Position numbers and translations under genes: made by a program. Positions 1-8,815 of a stretch of DNA of 64,000 nt are shown piece by piece. How positions within the stretch are numbered: position 1 is the first letter of the stretch; each line of letters opens with the position of its first letter. Under the pieces are notes generated by a model. It saw nothing but the letters and a program-made list of their open reading frames with translations. It had not been told where the DNA came from and did not search any database. Source of the DNA: Anderseniella sp963700885 (GTDB lineage Bacteria > Pseudomonadota > Alphaproteobacteria > Rhizobiales > Aestuariivirgaceae). Location: the NCBI GenBank assembly GCA_963700885.1, contig CAVOZJ010000038.1, positions 124,001 to 188,000 of the forward strand. The letters are read 5' to 3'.

Positions 1-603
1 TTTTCGTTCATCATCGCAGCTGGGCAGGCAGATGGTTGATGTTGCAGCTGCCAGTTGCATGAGCTGCTTCATTTGTTCGACGCTGTGCCACAGGGCAGGG
101 CGGATGTTGGAATCAAAGGCGATTATCTTGCCCTGTGAACGGGCGTGGTTCAACAAGGCGATCAAGGACAGGGCATCTGCCTGCGGCAATATTGCCAGGG
201 TGATGCCTGAAAAATAGACCGCGGATGCAGCATCGATGGTTTCTGCAATTCGTTCACGATCAGCAGCCAGCAATCGAGCCGCAGAGGTTTCGCGCCAGTA
301 GCTGAAACTGCGTTCGCCTTCATCGAGATGAATCATGTACAAACCTGGCCGCTTGTTTTCCAGGCGCTGTATGGCACTTGTATCAATGCCGGCCCGTTCA
401 ATGAAAGCAAGCATCTCCCCGGAAACGGCATCGGTACCTACAGCCGAACTGAAGCGAGTGGTCCAGCCCTTATCAAGCCTTGCCCGGGCATACCAAAGCG
501 TGTTGAACACATCGCCCGCAAATGATTTCCGCAACAAACCGTCATCGGTCTGCGACAGTTCAACCATGCATTCGCCTATGCCTACAAAAACCCCTTGCTG
601 CAT
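1..603 (-). CDS. kdgK: 2-dehydro-3-deoxygluconokinase (PfkB family), 3' end outside window
   Basis: The minus-strand frame is open from an ATG at 603 to the window edge (201 codons), so the C-terminal part, with the family's GAGD catalytic signature, is not visible. The protein begins MQQGVFVGIGECMVELSQ and continues with FAGDVFNTLWYARA and a YWRETSAAR segment. These are typical of sugar kinases that phosphorylate 2-keto-3-deoxygluconate in the cytoplasm on the way to the Entner-Doudoroff aldolase. An in-frame ATG 12 bases upstream is possible, but the GAGGA ribosome-binding site abuts it, so 603 is preferred. The UxaA-family dehydratase at 38.0 kb could feed the same sugar-acid pathway, but it is far away. 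The family call is firm; substrate is from general resemblance. Confidence 0.85.
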   Translation of the reverse strand, partial: MQQGVFVGIGECMVELSQTDDGLLRKSFAGDVFNTLWYARARLDKGWTTRFSSAVGTDAVSGEMLAFIERAGIDTSAIQRLENKRPGLYMIHLDEGERSFSYWRETSAARLLAADRERIAETIDAASAVYFSGITLAILPQADALSLIALLNHARSQGKIIAFDSNIRPALWHSVEQMKQLMQLAAATSTICLPSCDDERK

Positions 604-817
604 CTGACAATTCATTCCTCAAATATTCGCCATGCGATAGCCGTGCTGCATCAAGGGTCCTGTCGAGCCTGGCCAGATGATGTCGTATCAGTCTGATGGC
701 GCCGGCCTCGTCACGCTTCCTGAGCAGATCGAGTTTCAGAGTTCCAATGTCGGTGTGAAGCTGCTCAAAAAACCTCGCCAACGGAGGTCCGGCGACCGAA
801 GTCACTATCAGGCGCAT
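560..817 (-). pseudogene. possible remnant of a GntR/FCD-type regulator
   Basis: A short minus-strand frame of 85 codons begins at an ATG at 817 and runs 44 bases into the kdgK start in another frame. The middle of the peptide (RKRDEAGAIRLIRHHLARLDRTL) weakly resembles the last helices of FCD effector domains of GntR regulators, which often sit beside kdgK. No DNA-binding domain is present and a stop lies just upstream of the ATG. It could be the tail of a decayed regulator, a small unrelated gene, or chance. I do not recognise it with confidence. Confidence 0.25.
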
Positions 818-1000
818 ACATGAAAAACCTCAATGAACTGCGCATTACCATACTAGGATGTTCCGGGTTTGCACAAGACATTCGACCCTTGCCGGACCCG
901 ATCATCAAGTGACGTTTTCTGGCAATCAAATGCCGGTTTTTCCGATGGAGGATATGGAAAAGGCGGATTAAATCATCAATGGTCAGAGAGGTCTCAGCTC
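604..1000. other. intergenic region between kdgK and the DmdA-like gene
   Basis: About 400 bases separate the divergent kdgK and DmdA-like genes. Apart from the doubtful 85-codon frame at 560-817, I see no convincing gene. The right-hand part must hold the promoter and ribosome-binding site (an AGAGAGG stretch about 12 bases before 1001) of the gene starting at 1001. No clear operator or RNA structure was recognised. Confidence 0.5.
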
Positions 1001-2104
1001 ATGTTTTCCATTTTTCCATCTGCGCGTTTGCGCCCGTCGCCGTTTTTCGATGCCACCGTGGCAGAAGGCGTAAACAGTTTTACCACCTACAATCACATGC
1101 TGATGCCAACGGGCTACGGCAAACCGGAAGAAGAATACTGGCGCATTATAAATGGCGTATCCATGTGGGATGTGTCGGTGGAGCGGCAGGTGCAGTTGAA
1201 AGGTCCCGATGCCGGCAAACTGGCCCAGATACTGTGCCCGCGTGACCTGGCAAAATGTGTTACCGGACAGGGCAAGTATGTTGCCATTTGCAATCATGCC
1301 GGGACAGTGATCAATGATCCGATCGTTCTGAAACTGGACGATCAGCGTTACTGGCTGTCCATTGCAGACAGCAATATCTGGTTCTGGGCAGGCGCCATTG
1401 CGGCCGAACGCCGGCTTGATGTTGCGGTCAGCGAACCGGATGTTTCTCCGCTGGCGGTACAAGGTCCAAAGGCGGAAAATGTCGTGGCATCCATGTTTGG
1501 TGACTGGGTGCGGGATCTTAAATATTTCTGGTTCAGGGAAACAGAAATCGACGGTATTCCAGTTGCTGTTGCAAGGTCCGGCTGGTCCAAGCAGGGTGGT
1601 TTTGAGCTTTACCTCATGGACGGATCAAAAGGTACCCGGTTGTGGAATCTGGTCAGGGAAGCCGGCAGGCCATGGGGCATCGGACCGGGCAATCCCAATC
1701 ATTGCGAGAGGGTGGAAAGCGGCCTGTTGTCATTTGGTGGAGATACGGATGAATTCACCAACCCGTACGAAATTCGCATGGGCCGTTATGTCGATCTGGA
1801 AGTGCCTGATGACGTTGTGGGCATCCAGGCTTTGCGCAGGATCAAGGCGGAAGGTCCCAAGCGGCATCAGCTTGGAATTGTTCTGGAAGGTGATGAACCG
1901 GACCAGGTGGCGTTCAACTGGTTTGATATTAACAGTGGAAGGACCAAGATCGGGGATATGACAAACATCGCCTGGTCCTATCGCCTGCAAAAGAACATTG
2001 GTTTTGCACTGGTCAGCGTGGATGCAAAACCCGGCGACGCGGTGACTGTTGCGAAAGGTGGCAAACAGATTGCTGCACAATTGTGTGAATTGCCATTTAT
2101 CTAG
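1001..2104 (+). CDS. GcvT-family aminomethyltransferase, DMSP demethylase (DmdA)-like
   Basis: The 367-residue product has the GcvT fold of tetrahydrofolate-dependent methyltransferases. Motifs seen include YNHMLMPT near the N-terminus, WDVSVERQV, LAVQGPKA, SGWSKQGGFELY and ERVESGLLSFGGD. This arrangement is shared with the DmdA branch, which moves a methyl group from dimethylsulfoniopropionate to THF, and with related proteins acting on other N- or S-methylated substrates. The frame is open from 869, but the extra 44 residues are unlike the family; ATG 1001 gives the usual start MFSIFPSARLRPSPFF and has a GAGAGG upstream. It stands alone between divergent and convergent genes. GcvT family membership is secure; DMSP as the substrate is inference. 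Confidence 0.8.
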   Translation: MFSIFPSARLRPSPFFDATVAEGVNSFTTYNHMLMPTGYGKPEEEYWRIINGVSMWDVSVERQVQLKGPDAGKLAQILCPRDLAKCVTGQGKYVAICNHAGTVINDPIVLKLDDQRYWLSIADSNIWFWAGAIAAERRLDVAVSEPDVSPLAVQGPKAENVVASMFGDWVRDLKYFWFRETEIDGIPVAVARSGWSKQGGFELYLMDGSKGTRLWNLVREAGRPWGIGPGNPNHCERVESGLLSFGGDTDEFTNPYEIRMGRYVDLEVPDDVVGIQALRRIKAEGPKRHQLGIVLEGDEPDQVAFNWFDINSGRTKIGDMTNIAWSYRLQKNIGFALVSVDAKPGDAVTVAKGGKQIAAQLCELPFI

Positions 2105-2151
2105 AGACGTATCCAGTATTTTGCGGCGCTGCCTGGCCGGGCCGGCGGGTA

Positions 2152-2391
2152 CTATAGTGTAGGCGTTTGCCTTGAAGACAGTCGTGCCTTGAGGGCTTTC
2201 GCGGCCATGGTGTAACCGCCATCTGCGCCGTCAATGAAATGGATGTGCTGCGATTGTGCAAGATCAAACAACAGGCAGGTCATCAACGCCGCGTCTGATC
2301 GCCAGGTGCCATAGTTCAACTCGCCTGCCCTGAAGCCTGTGTCCAGGAACTGTTCGATCTCATCGGCCTGTTGACGTGTTACATCAATCAC
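2152..2391 (-). CDS. DUF3095 protein, C-terminal fragment after a frameshift
   Basis: This 79-codon frame (GTG at 2391) carries the conserved end of DUF3095 proteins: VTRQQADEIEQFLD, SDAALMTCLLFD, and HIHFIDGADGGYTMAAKALK. It overlaps the end of the preceding frame (2384-3328) by eight bases and has no ribosome-binding site of its own. Removing the single G at 2392 (a C on the coding strand) joins the two frames as ...GALRL-VIDVT..., the continuity expected in the family. It is therefore most likely the tail of one disrupted gene rather than a separate gene. Confidence 0.75.
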   Translation of the reverse strand: MIDVTRQQADEIEQFLDTGFRAGELNYGTWRSDAALMTCLLFDLAQSQHIHFIDGADGGYTMAAKALKARLSSRQTPTL

Positions 2392-3328
2392 GAAGTCTCA
2401 GAGCACCGTCGAATTTTCGAAAATCGGTGTTGGCTTTCAATTGCCTGCGGTAAGCGGGTGCGTTGTAATTAGCAACCGTGCGGTTGCCTCGTTCTGCAAG
2501 ACTCTGCATCAGATAGGTCAGTGCTGTCCATGCAAGTGCACCGTAACGGCCGTACCTGCCGCGTAGCGCGGCACGTTCCATGGACAGACTTGCTGAAGTC
2601 AACCCGGCCAGACGCAGGTTGCTGTCATGTGCCGGGGCAAAGTCGCTGATCGGCTGGCAAAGAATACGCGTCAGGCCCTGGTTTATCTGGCTTGCGGTTA
2701 CCTTGTCGCCAGCAGTTTGCACAATGATGGTCAGCATAACTCCATTGCGCGATGCAAGCGGTTGCCAGCGGCAGGACAAACCAGCGAGATCCAGTGATCT
2801 TCCCGCATCGCCGGGTGCCAGGTGCCAGGCGGTTTCAACCTCGTGTTTCAGCCATTGATCGGCCAGGTCCAGTCCGCCGCCTGCGAACATGGCGAGATGA
2901 TTGTTTTCTGATAACTGAAACTTCCTGACTTTCACGTCAGTGCCGGCGCTTCGAAGTTCATGAACCGGTATGGCTGCTGCCCGCAAGGTCAGGCCGAACA
3001 GGTTTTCGCATTGATTCTGCAGAGCACCTAGTCTGGTGCGTGCGGCCTTCAACACGCCGGGCGGCACTGCAACCACGCCGCCGTCACCTCCGAATATGAA
3101 GGGTAAATCAACGCCCGCACACCCGTTGAGAACAGCTATGATCGAAGACGCGCCAACCATGTTCACTGCCTTGTACTCGCCGCGTTCGATTGCGCCGGTT
3201 GAATTGACGACATCGGAAATCAACACTGTCCAGTCATCGGGCAGGGCAGCGAAATCCCGGCCATCGGAAATGGAGTCGAAATCTTCTGACGTTTCCAGAT
3301 TGCGGTAGAATTCATTGGTATCAGTCAA
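2384..3328 (-). CDS. DUF3095 (adenylate/guanylate cyclase-like) protein, N-terminal fragment of a frameshifted gene
   Basis: The 314 residues match the DUF3095 family. The N-terminus holds FYRNLETSEDFDSI, LPDDWTVLISDVVNST with AIERGEYKAVNMVGA, then PFIFGGDGGVVAVP, a layout reminiscent of class III nucleotide cyclases with the acidic residues in SDVVNST and GGDG. The family is poorly characterised and cyclase activity is unproven. The frame ends early at TGA 2384-2386; the missing C-terminal part lies in the next frame (2152-2391). Either the gene is a recent pseudogene or the extra base at 2392 is a sequencing error. It is transcribed toward the DmdA-like gene. Confidence 0.85.
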   Translation of the reverse strand: MTDTNEFYRNLETSEDFDSISDGRDFAALPDDWTVLISDVVNSTGAIERGEYKAVNMVGASSIIAVLNGCAGVDLPFIFGGDGGVVAVPPGVLKAARTRLGALQNQCENLFGLTLRAAAIPVHELRSAGTDVKVRKFQLSENNHLAMFAGGGLDLADQWLKHEVETAWHLAPGDAGRSLDLAGLSCRWQPLASRNGVMLTIIVQTAGDKVTASQINQGLTRILCQPISDFAPAHDSNLRLAGLTSASLSMERAALRGRYGRYGALAWTALTYLMQSLAERGNRTVANYNAPAYRRQLKANTDFRKFDGALRLRD

Positions 3329-3427
3329 CCGAGGGTTCTTTCCTGGTGGTTTCGAGTGATGGTGCTAAATCAGTTTGCACTCTATACAGGCCGGGTAACA
3401 GAGCATGCAGGATGAAGCAGTAACAAC

Positions 3428-4513
3428 GTGCGAATCGGGTTTTACGCAACCATGAAACCACCAGATGATCCGGTACCATCAGGCGACCGGACCATGGCAA
3501 GGCAACTGTTTGCAGCAGTGGAACTTGCAGGCCATGAGGTTGAACTGGTGTCGCGTTTGAAGTGCAGAGTGCCTGCACCGGATATGCTGCAAGACCTGCT
3601 TGTAGAGGCTGCGCGTGAAGTGGAGCAGATTGCCAGGGACTGGGCAGCAGACGGCGTGCCGGATTTGATGCTCACTTATCATGTGTATTACAAATCGCCG
3701 GATCTTGTTGGTGCAACGCTGGCTGCACGGTTCAATATTCCGTACGTGACAATTGAAGCGTCTTTTGCCGGCAAACGGGATCGGGATGAATGGGCCAAGG
3801 TGCAGGCAATTTCGTCTGCGGCAATCAGACAGGCGGTCCTGAATATTTGCTTTACCGAAAGAGATGCAGAAGGTGTTGGAAAACTGGTCAGGCCCGGGCG
3901 CCTGGCTATCTTGCCACCGTTTGCAGATTTTTCAGGGATGGAGCGGCAACGCAGATCAACTGGTGCCGACGGGCCGGTTGAACTGCTTGCAATTGCCATG
4001 ATGTTGAAAGGCAACAAGCTGGAGAGCTTTCGATTGCTGGCAAAAGGACTGCGGCAGCTCAAATCCCGCAACTGGCAACTCACAATTGTAGGCGACGGGC
4101 CTGCGCGGGATGAAGTTGAGGCCTTTTTTGCAGGAGTTGACCGGGTGCGGTTTACTGGCGAAATGGACAGGGCGGGAGTAGCCGGTTACCTGGCAGAAAG
4201 TGACGTGTTTGCATGGCCGGGTTTTCGGGAAGCGTTTGGATTGGCGTATCTTGAGGCCCAGGCCGCAGGGCTGCCTGTTGTCGCGATGAAATCTGGCGGG
4301 GTGGAGGCCGTTGTGAAGGACGGCAAGACCGGCGTGCTGGTGCCGGAAGGCAACACACTAATGTTTGCCGGCGCCCTCGACAAGCTTATCGAGGACACCG
4401 GGCGAAGGGTGCGTATGGGCAGGATGGCAAAGGCATTTGCACGCGAAGAGCGCAGTCTTGCGGCTGCTTCAACGCAGCTCGATGAGATGCTTCAGGCGGT
4501 GGTGAACAAATGA
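3428..4513 (+). CDS. glycosyltransferase family 4 protein
   Basis: The 361-residue protein has the GT-B architecture. The start MRIGFYATMKPPDDPVPSGDRTMARQL is a GT4 N-terminal domain, and the C-terminal donor-binding domain has LTIVGDGPARDEVE, a VRFTGEMDR segment and the retaining-GT4 signature EAFGLAYLEAQAAGLPVVAMKSGGVEAVV, with Glu-x7-Glu present. It would transfer a sugar from an activated donor to a cell-surface or exported glycan in the cytoplasm. The start is GTG at 3428. The stop overlaps the next start by four bases (ATGA), so it is translationally coupled to the polysaccharide deacetylase. Donor and acceptor cannot be read from sequence. Confidence 0.9.
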   Translation: MRIGFYATMKPPDDPVPSGDRTMARQLFAAVELAGHEVELVSRLKCRVPAPDMLQDLLVEAAREVEQIARDWAADGVPDLMLTYHVYYKSPDLVGATLAARFNIPYVTIEASFAGKRDRDEWAKVQAISSAAIRQAVLNICFTERDAEGVGKLVRPGRLAILPPFADFSGMERQRRSTGADGPVELLAIAMMLKGNKLESFRLLAKGLRQLKSRNWQLTIVGDGPARDEVEAFFAGVDRVRFTGEMDRAGVAGYLAESDVFAWPGFREAFGLAYLEAQAAGLPVVAMKSGGVEAVVKDGKTGVLVPEGNTLMFAGALDKLIEDTGRRVRMGRMAKAFAREERSLAAASTQLDEMLQAVVNK

Positions 4514-5292
4514 GCAATCTGGAGCTTGATACCGAACTGCAAAACTGGCGGGCGGCCGGAAAAGACCCGCAATTGTGGTGGCGGGATGATGATGCGATCT
4601 CGGTTACGCCCCAGCTCGAACATCTTGCCCGGCTCGCCAGCAGTGCAGACATTGAAATCCTGCTGGCGGTCATCCCGGCCTATGCAAAAAGGGATCTGGT
4701 GGCCTACGTTGAACAGTGTCTGAACCTGAAACCGTGCATACACGGCTGGTCACATGAAAATCATGCGCCCGCATCCGAGAAGAAGTGCGAATTGGGAACC
4801 CACCGGGACCTGAGCGAAGTGCTGGATGATATTGTGCGGGGTTGTCAGCGGCTTGACGATTTGTTTGGAAGGGCCGTGTTGCCAGTGCTGGTGCCGCCTT
4901 GGAACCGGATGCGTGATGACCTCGCAGAGCGATTGTGCGAGGTTGGAATCGAGGCATTTTCGACCTTTACCCATCAGCGATCAGTACCGGAAATACAGGT
5001 AAATACCCATGTAGACGTGATGGACTGGAAAGCGCCATGCGGAACTACCGGCAAGTCGCCGGACGCAGTGCAGATTGAATTGGCTTCAGCATTGAGAGTA
5101 TCGCGAGCCAATGGTTTCTACCCGATCGGGTTGCTAACCCATCATCTTGTTCATGACGAAACGGCCTGGGCCACGCTTTCTGCCATCGTCGCACATCCTG
5201 ACTTGAACTGGGTCTCTTTTCAGCAGGCACTTGCTCATCCAAGTACCACCAGTTTATCGACTCCGGCGAGCGTCGACCTGCGTTTGCGATGA
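4510..5292 (+). CDS. polysaccharide deacetylase-like (NodB-fold) protein
   Basis: The 260-residue protein has WWRDDDA near residue 23, corresponding to the catalytic/metal Asp pair of NodB deacetylases, then CIHGWSHENH with the His-x3-His metal ligands, and VPPWNR, equivalent to the family's R/P-x-P-W motif. Such enzymes remove N- or O-acyl groups from sugars. No signal peptide is visible, so a cytoplasmic or lipid-linked substrate is implied. It is coupled to the GT4 gene upstream by an ATGA overlap. Its last 58 bases overlap the end of the convergent cyclase gene. The family call is good; the substrate is unknown. Confidence 0.8.
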   Translation: MSNLELDTELQNWRAAGKDPQLWWRDDDAISVTPQLEHLARLASSADIEILLAVIPAYAKRDLVAYVEQCLNLKPCIHGWSHENHAPASEKKCELGTHRDLSEVLDDIVRGCQRLDDLFGRAVLPVLVPPWNRMRDDLAERLCEVGIEAFSTFTHQRSVPEIQVNTHVDVMDWKAPCGTTGKSPDAVQIELASALRVSRANGFYPIGLLTHHLVHDETAWATLSAIVAHPDLNWVSFQQALAHPSTTSLSTPASVDLRLR

Positions 5293-6614
5293 GGCCTGGC
5301 TGGCTGATAACCCTGCTGTACAGCGACAGCATAGGTATCAGCGTCGGTCAGGGCGCGCGACCTTGTCGTCTTGTTGTGTTTTTCAAGCTTGGCTGACAAG
5401 TTGGCGGCCGAGCCAATAACAGTGAATTCCAACCGCGAGTCATCGCCGATTGTACCAAAAACAATGGGTCCTGCAGCAACAGCAGCATTCACTTTCCCGC
5501 CGCTGAAAATTTTCAGCGTCTCATCGGTGCTCCAGGTATCCGTTTCAGCAATAATTGCTTCAATTGCCCGCATCGCATCTGCTGCATAGGTTTCATTTTC
5601 ACGCACCGCACCGAAGGTTGCCATTATGCCATCGCCCATAAACTTGTCGATGGAACCACCGTGTCCCTGGATGATGCCGACGATACGTTTTTGATAAGCG
5701 ATGAGCAGGCGGAGAACATTGTCGGCGTCCTTGCCCGAGGCATAAGCGGTGAAGCCACGTAAATCGACATTCAGGATGGCTGCTTCGATGCGCTTGCCCC
5801 TGCCGGGAACTGCGGCTTCATCCGAGTTGCGGATGTCAGAGGCGACGTCGCTGTCAAAATACCGGGACAGTTCATTGGCGGCCTGGGCGTCAGTTGTTGC
5901 TTTTACCAGCAGATCATTTGCCCGGCTCAAGGCAACGGCAATGATGCCTGCCACCATGACAATTGTGATGGTCTTGTCGAATTCGGCACCAAGCAGAATC
6001 TCATTGCCTGTCAGATACTCTATGTAATTGCGGGTAGTGGTCATGCCGTGGGCAGAAAATATGGCATAGGCAACAAGGCTCAGCCAACCAACCGCAGCCG
6101 CCAGCCCGGAAAAAACCACGAAGCGGGCCTGGAAGCGCAAGGCGCGCAAGGCAATGAAAATGAATACGTAGAGTAATGTTGGCGCCTTCAGATAAAACGA
6201 GGGCGGTTGCTCATATTGAATATGGAAACTCCAGATCAACACCATCAGGATTGCAATGTCGAAGATAATCGAGAGGTAAACCGCCCAGTTTGGCAGGCAG
6301 GTACGCAGGGCCCAGGCAAGCCCGACAACATTGAGGGCAAAGTAAATTGCCAGTGCCCACCAGACCGGCGAAAAAGCAGTACCGAAATCCGTTCTGGGTG
6401 CCAGTGCATACAAAACAGCCCACGTTGAAACAACAATCAACTGTATAATCTTGATCAGCACTTCACTGGACTGGTCATGACGGCGAATTGCGGTTACAAC
6501 CCTTGCAGACAGAGGGCGCGCGGCAGTCGTGCCAAGTACAGTATTTTTGATCTTGCGCCAGAACGACGGGGGCTCAACCTCCGAGTTGTCGGCGACGTGT
6601 TGCAGGGATGACAT
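5235..6614 (-). CDS. membrane-bound class III adenylate/guanylate cyclase
   Basis: The 459-residue protein has about six hydrophobic helices between residues 52 and 230, then a short linker and a CHD cyclase domain. The metal-binding aspartates are seen in NVDLRGFT (D284) and DKFMGDGIMATFG (D328). The transition-state Asn is in SAANLSAKLEKHNK; the Arg usually found in NLAARLE is Lys here, as in many rhizobial relatives. It should make cAMP (or cGMP) at the inner membrane, with the helices as a sensor of unknown input. A GGAGG ribosome-binding site precedes ATG 6614. The 3' end overlaps the deacetylase gene convergently. The cNMP-binding protein at 20965 is a possible downstream receiver. Confidence 0.9.
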   Translation of the reverse strand: MSSLQHVADNSEVEPPSFWRKIKNTVLGTTAARPLSARVVTAIRRHDQSSEVLIKIIQLIVVSTWAVLYALAPRTDFGTAFSPVWWALAIYFALNVVGLAWALRTCLPNWAVYLSIIFDIAILMVLIWSFHIQYEQPPSFYLKAPTLLYVFIFIALRALRFQARFVVFSGLAAAVGWLSLVAYAIFSAHGMTTTRNYIEYLTGNEILLGAEFDKTITIVMVAGIIAVALSRANDLLVKATTDAQAANELSRYFDSDVASDIRNSDEAAVPGRGKRIEAAILNVDLRGFTAYASGKDADNVLRLLIAYQKRIVGIIQGHGGSIDKFMGDGIMATFGAVRENETYAADAMRAIEAIIAETDTWSTDETLKIFSGGKVNAAVAAGPIVFGTIGDDSRLEFTVIGSAANLSAKLEKHNKTTRSRALTDADTYAVAVQQGYQPARPHRKRRSTLAGVDKLVVLG

Positions 6615-6880
6615 GAATATCCTCCAGGCAGTAGTCTTGCCTGTTTGACAAGGTTGGATGGCTAATGATCTACACGTTTCCGAACACCATCAACAGTGCA
6701 GATGCATTCAATCTGGTTCACTTCCGCTCACAGATGCGCGTCTGCAACACACATGGACATTATCGATGCTGTCAAAACAGGGGTTTTCCAAATTAAATCA
6801 TCATCAAAAAAACGTGTATCCCGTTGGCTTCTTGTCGGTTATCGTGACGAATTCAACGGCGTTTGGCGTAATCGGTAATC

Positions 6881-8815
6881 ATGAGTTCTTCTGAAGATCT
6901 TCTCCGAATCGAAGACCTGCGGATAAGCTTTCGCGTTCATTCATCGACAATTGAAGCGGTGAAGGGTGCAAGCTTTCGCGTTCGTCCCGGCAAGGTGACC
7001 GCACTGGTGGGAGAATCCGGTTCCGGTAAATCGGTTATCGGTCAATCCATCATGGGCATATTGCCGACCGTGGGGTCAATTACCGGTGGAACGATAACCT
7101 TCAACGATCCGGATTCCGATTCGGAACCGGTGCATATTGAAGAGCTTCTGCCCAGCGGACCGGAGATGCGGCACATACGCGGCGGGCGGATTGCGATGAT
7201 TTTTCAGGAACCGATGACATCGTTGTCACCGCTGCATACGATTGGCAATCAGATTGAGGAAGCGTTGCAACTCCACCAACCGGTGGACCGCAATGCAGCG
7301 CGGACAAAGACCGAAGAAATGCTCGCCCTGGTGGGTTTCCCCAACCCTACGCGTGCCTACGATATGTATTCGTTTGAGTTGTCTGGCGGCCTGCGCCAAC
7401 GTGCAATGATAGCGATGGCCCTGATTTGCCGGCCGGCGCTGTTGATTGCCGATGAACCTACAACGGCACTTGATGTAACAATCCAGGCGCAAATTCTGCA
7501 GTTGCTGAAAGATCTGCAGGAGCGTTTCAATATGGCGATCCTGCTGATCACTCACGATCTTGGTGTCGTCGCCAACATGGCAGACGACGTGGTGGTGATT
7601 TATCACGGCCAGGTTGTCGAAGCCGGGCAGGTGTCACATATCTTCCGGTCGCCACAACATCCGTACCTGAAGGCGCTGATGAAAGCGGTTCCCCACTTCG
7701 ACATGAAGCGCGGCGAACGGCTGGTATCGCTGAGGGACGTGAAAGTTGATGCTGCAACATTGTTGAAGGGTCCTGAAGCCCGGAAAGACAAGGCGATGGC
7801 GGGTGGCAAGGCACAAACGGCCGGCAGTGACAACGAGCCCGTCCTGTCAATTCGCGATTTGCATAAGCACTTCGTGACCAAGAAGTCCGGCTGGTTCTCC
7901 AGCAAGGAAGAAAACATTATCCGGGCAGTTGATGGGGTCAGTCTGGATATACGGCGCGGTGAATGCCTCGGTCTGGTGGGCGAAAGCGGATGCGGAAAGA
8001 CAACGATAGCCAAGCTGATCATGAGAGCGATTACACCTGATTCAGGTGAAATCATCTTTGCAGATCGCGGTCATGAACCGATCGATATGGCCAAGGCAAA
8101 CACCGCCGAACTCAACACACTGCGTACCCGTATTCAGATGGTGTTCCAGGATCCGTTCTCTTCTCTCAATCCACGCATGACCGTATCCAACATTCTGACC
8201 GAACCAATGGAGATACACAGTATCGGAAATGCTGACAGTCGCCGCGTCCACGCGGCAGGGCTGATGCAGGCCGTTGGTCTTGACCCGCGTTTCCTCAACC
8301 GCTATCCGCACAGTTTTTCAGGTGGTCAGCGGCAACGTATCGGGATTGCCCGGGCGCTGGCCCTCAATCCCGGTCTCCTGATATGCGATGAACCGGTTTC
8401 GGCACTGGATGTTTCGGTACAGGCGCAGGTGTTGAATCTGCTCAAGGACCTGCAGGGGCAACTCGATCTTACCTATCTGTTTGTATCCCATAATCTGGCT
8501 GTTATCGATTACATGGCGGACCGTATTGCCGTGATGTGCCGGGGGCGTATTGTGGAGATGGCAAGCCGCGAGAGTATTTTCCGCGATCCGGTTCACCCAT
8601 ACACCCGCTCCCTACTGGCCGCGGTGCCATTTCCCGACCTGGACAGACCGCTGGACTACGATACCCTGTCACTGTCCGGCGCTTCAGATGACAGATTATG
8701 GCCGGAGGTGTTCAAGAGAGATACCGGTAACGGTGAAATGGCGCCCGTCGAGGTTGGCGACGGGCACATGGTGCTGGCTAATTCGCAGGCCAACATGAAG
8801 GAGCTTCGCACATGA
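6881..8815 (+). CDS. peptide/oligopeptide ABC transporter, fused two-domain ATPase (DppD-DppF / YejF type)
   Basis: The 644 residues contain two complete nucleotide-binding domains. The first has Walker A GESGSGKS, a variant signature LSGGLRQR and Walker B LLIADEPTTALD. The second has GESGCGKT, FSGGQRQR and LLICDEPVSALD. Each is followed by the short oligopeptide C-terminal extension with HPYLKAL or HPYTRSLL. It would energise uptake of peptides or related solutes with the three genes that follow. The stop overlaps the next start by four bases (ATGA). No strong Shine-Dalgarno precedes ATG 6881. The call as oligopeptide-type importer ATPase is secure; the solute is not known. Confidence 0.93.
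   Translation: MSSSEDLLRIEDLRISFRVHSSTIEAVKGASFRVRPGKVTALVGESGSGKSVIGQSIMGILPTVGSITGGTITFNDPDSDSEPVHIEELLPSGPEMRHIRGGRIAMIFQEPMTSLSPLHTIGNQIEEALQLHQPVDRNAARTKTEEMLALVGFPNPTRAYDMYSFELSGGLRQRAMIAMALICRPALLIADEPTTALDVTIQAQILQLLKDLQERFNMAILLITHDLGVVANMADDVVVIYHGQVVEAGQVSHIFRSPQHPYLKALMKAVPHFDMKRGERLVSLRDVKVDAATLLKGPEARKDKAMAGGKAQTAGSDNEPVLSIRDLHKHFVTKKSGWFSSKEENIIRAVDGVSLDIRRGECLGLVGESGCGKTTIAKLIMRAITPDSGEIIFADRGHEPIDMAKANTAELNTLRTRIQMVFQDPFSSLNPRMTVSNILTEPMEIHSIGNADSRRVHAAGLMQAVGLDPRFLNRYPHSFSGGQRQRIGIARALALNPGLLICDEPVSALDVSVQAQVLNLLKDLQGQLDLTYLFVSHNLAVIDYMADRIAVMCRGRIVEMASRESIFRDPVHPYTRSLLAAVPFPDLDRPLDYDTLSLSGASDDRLWPEVFKRDTGNGEMAPVEVGDGHMVLANSQANMKELRT

Noticed and set aside
6658..6894. 78-codon frame before the peptide ABC operon
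   Set aside because: It has no motif and overlaps the ATPase start; the AT-rich stretch is more likely a promoter region. The 14-bp imperfect palindrome at 6731-6744 was too weak to call an operator.
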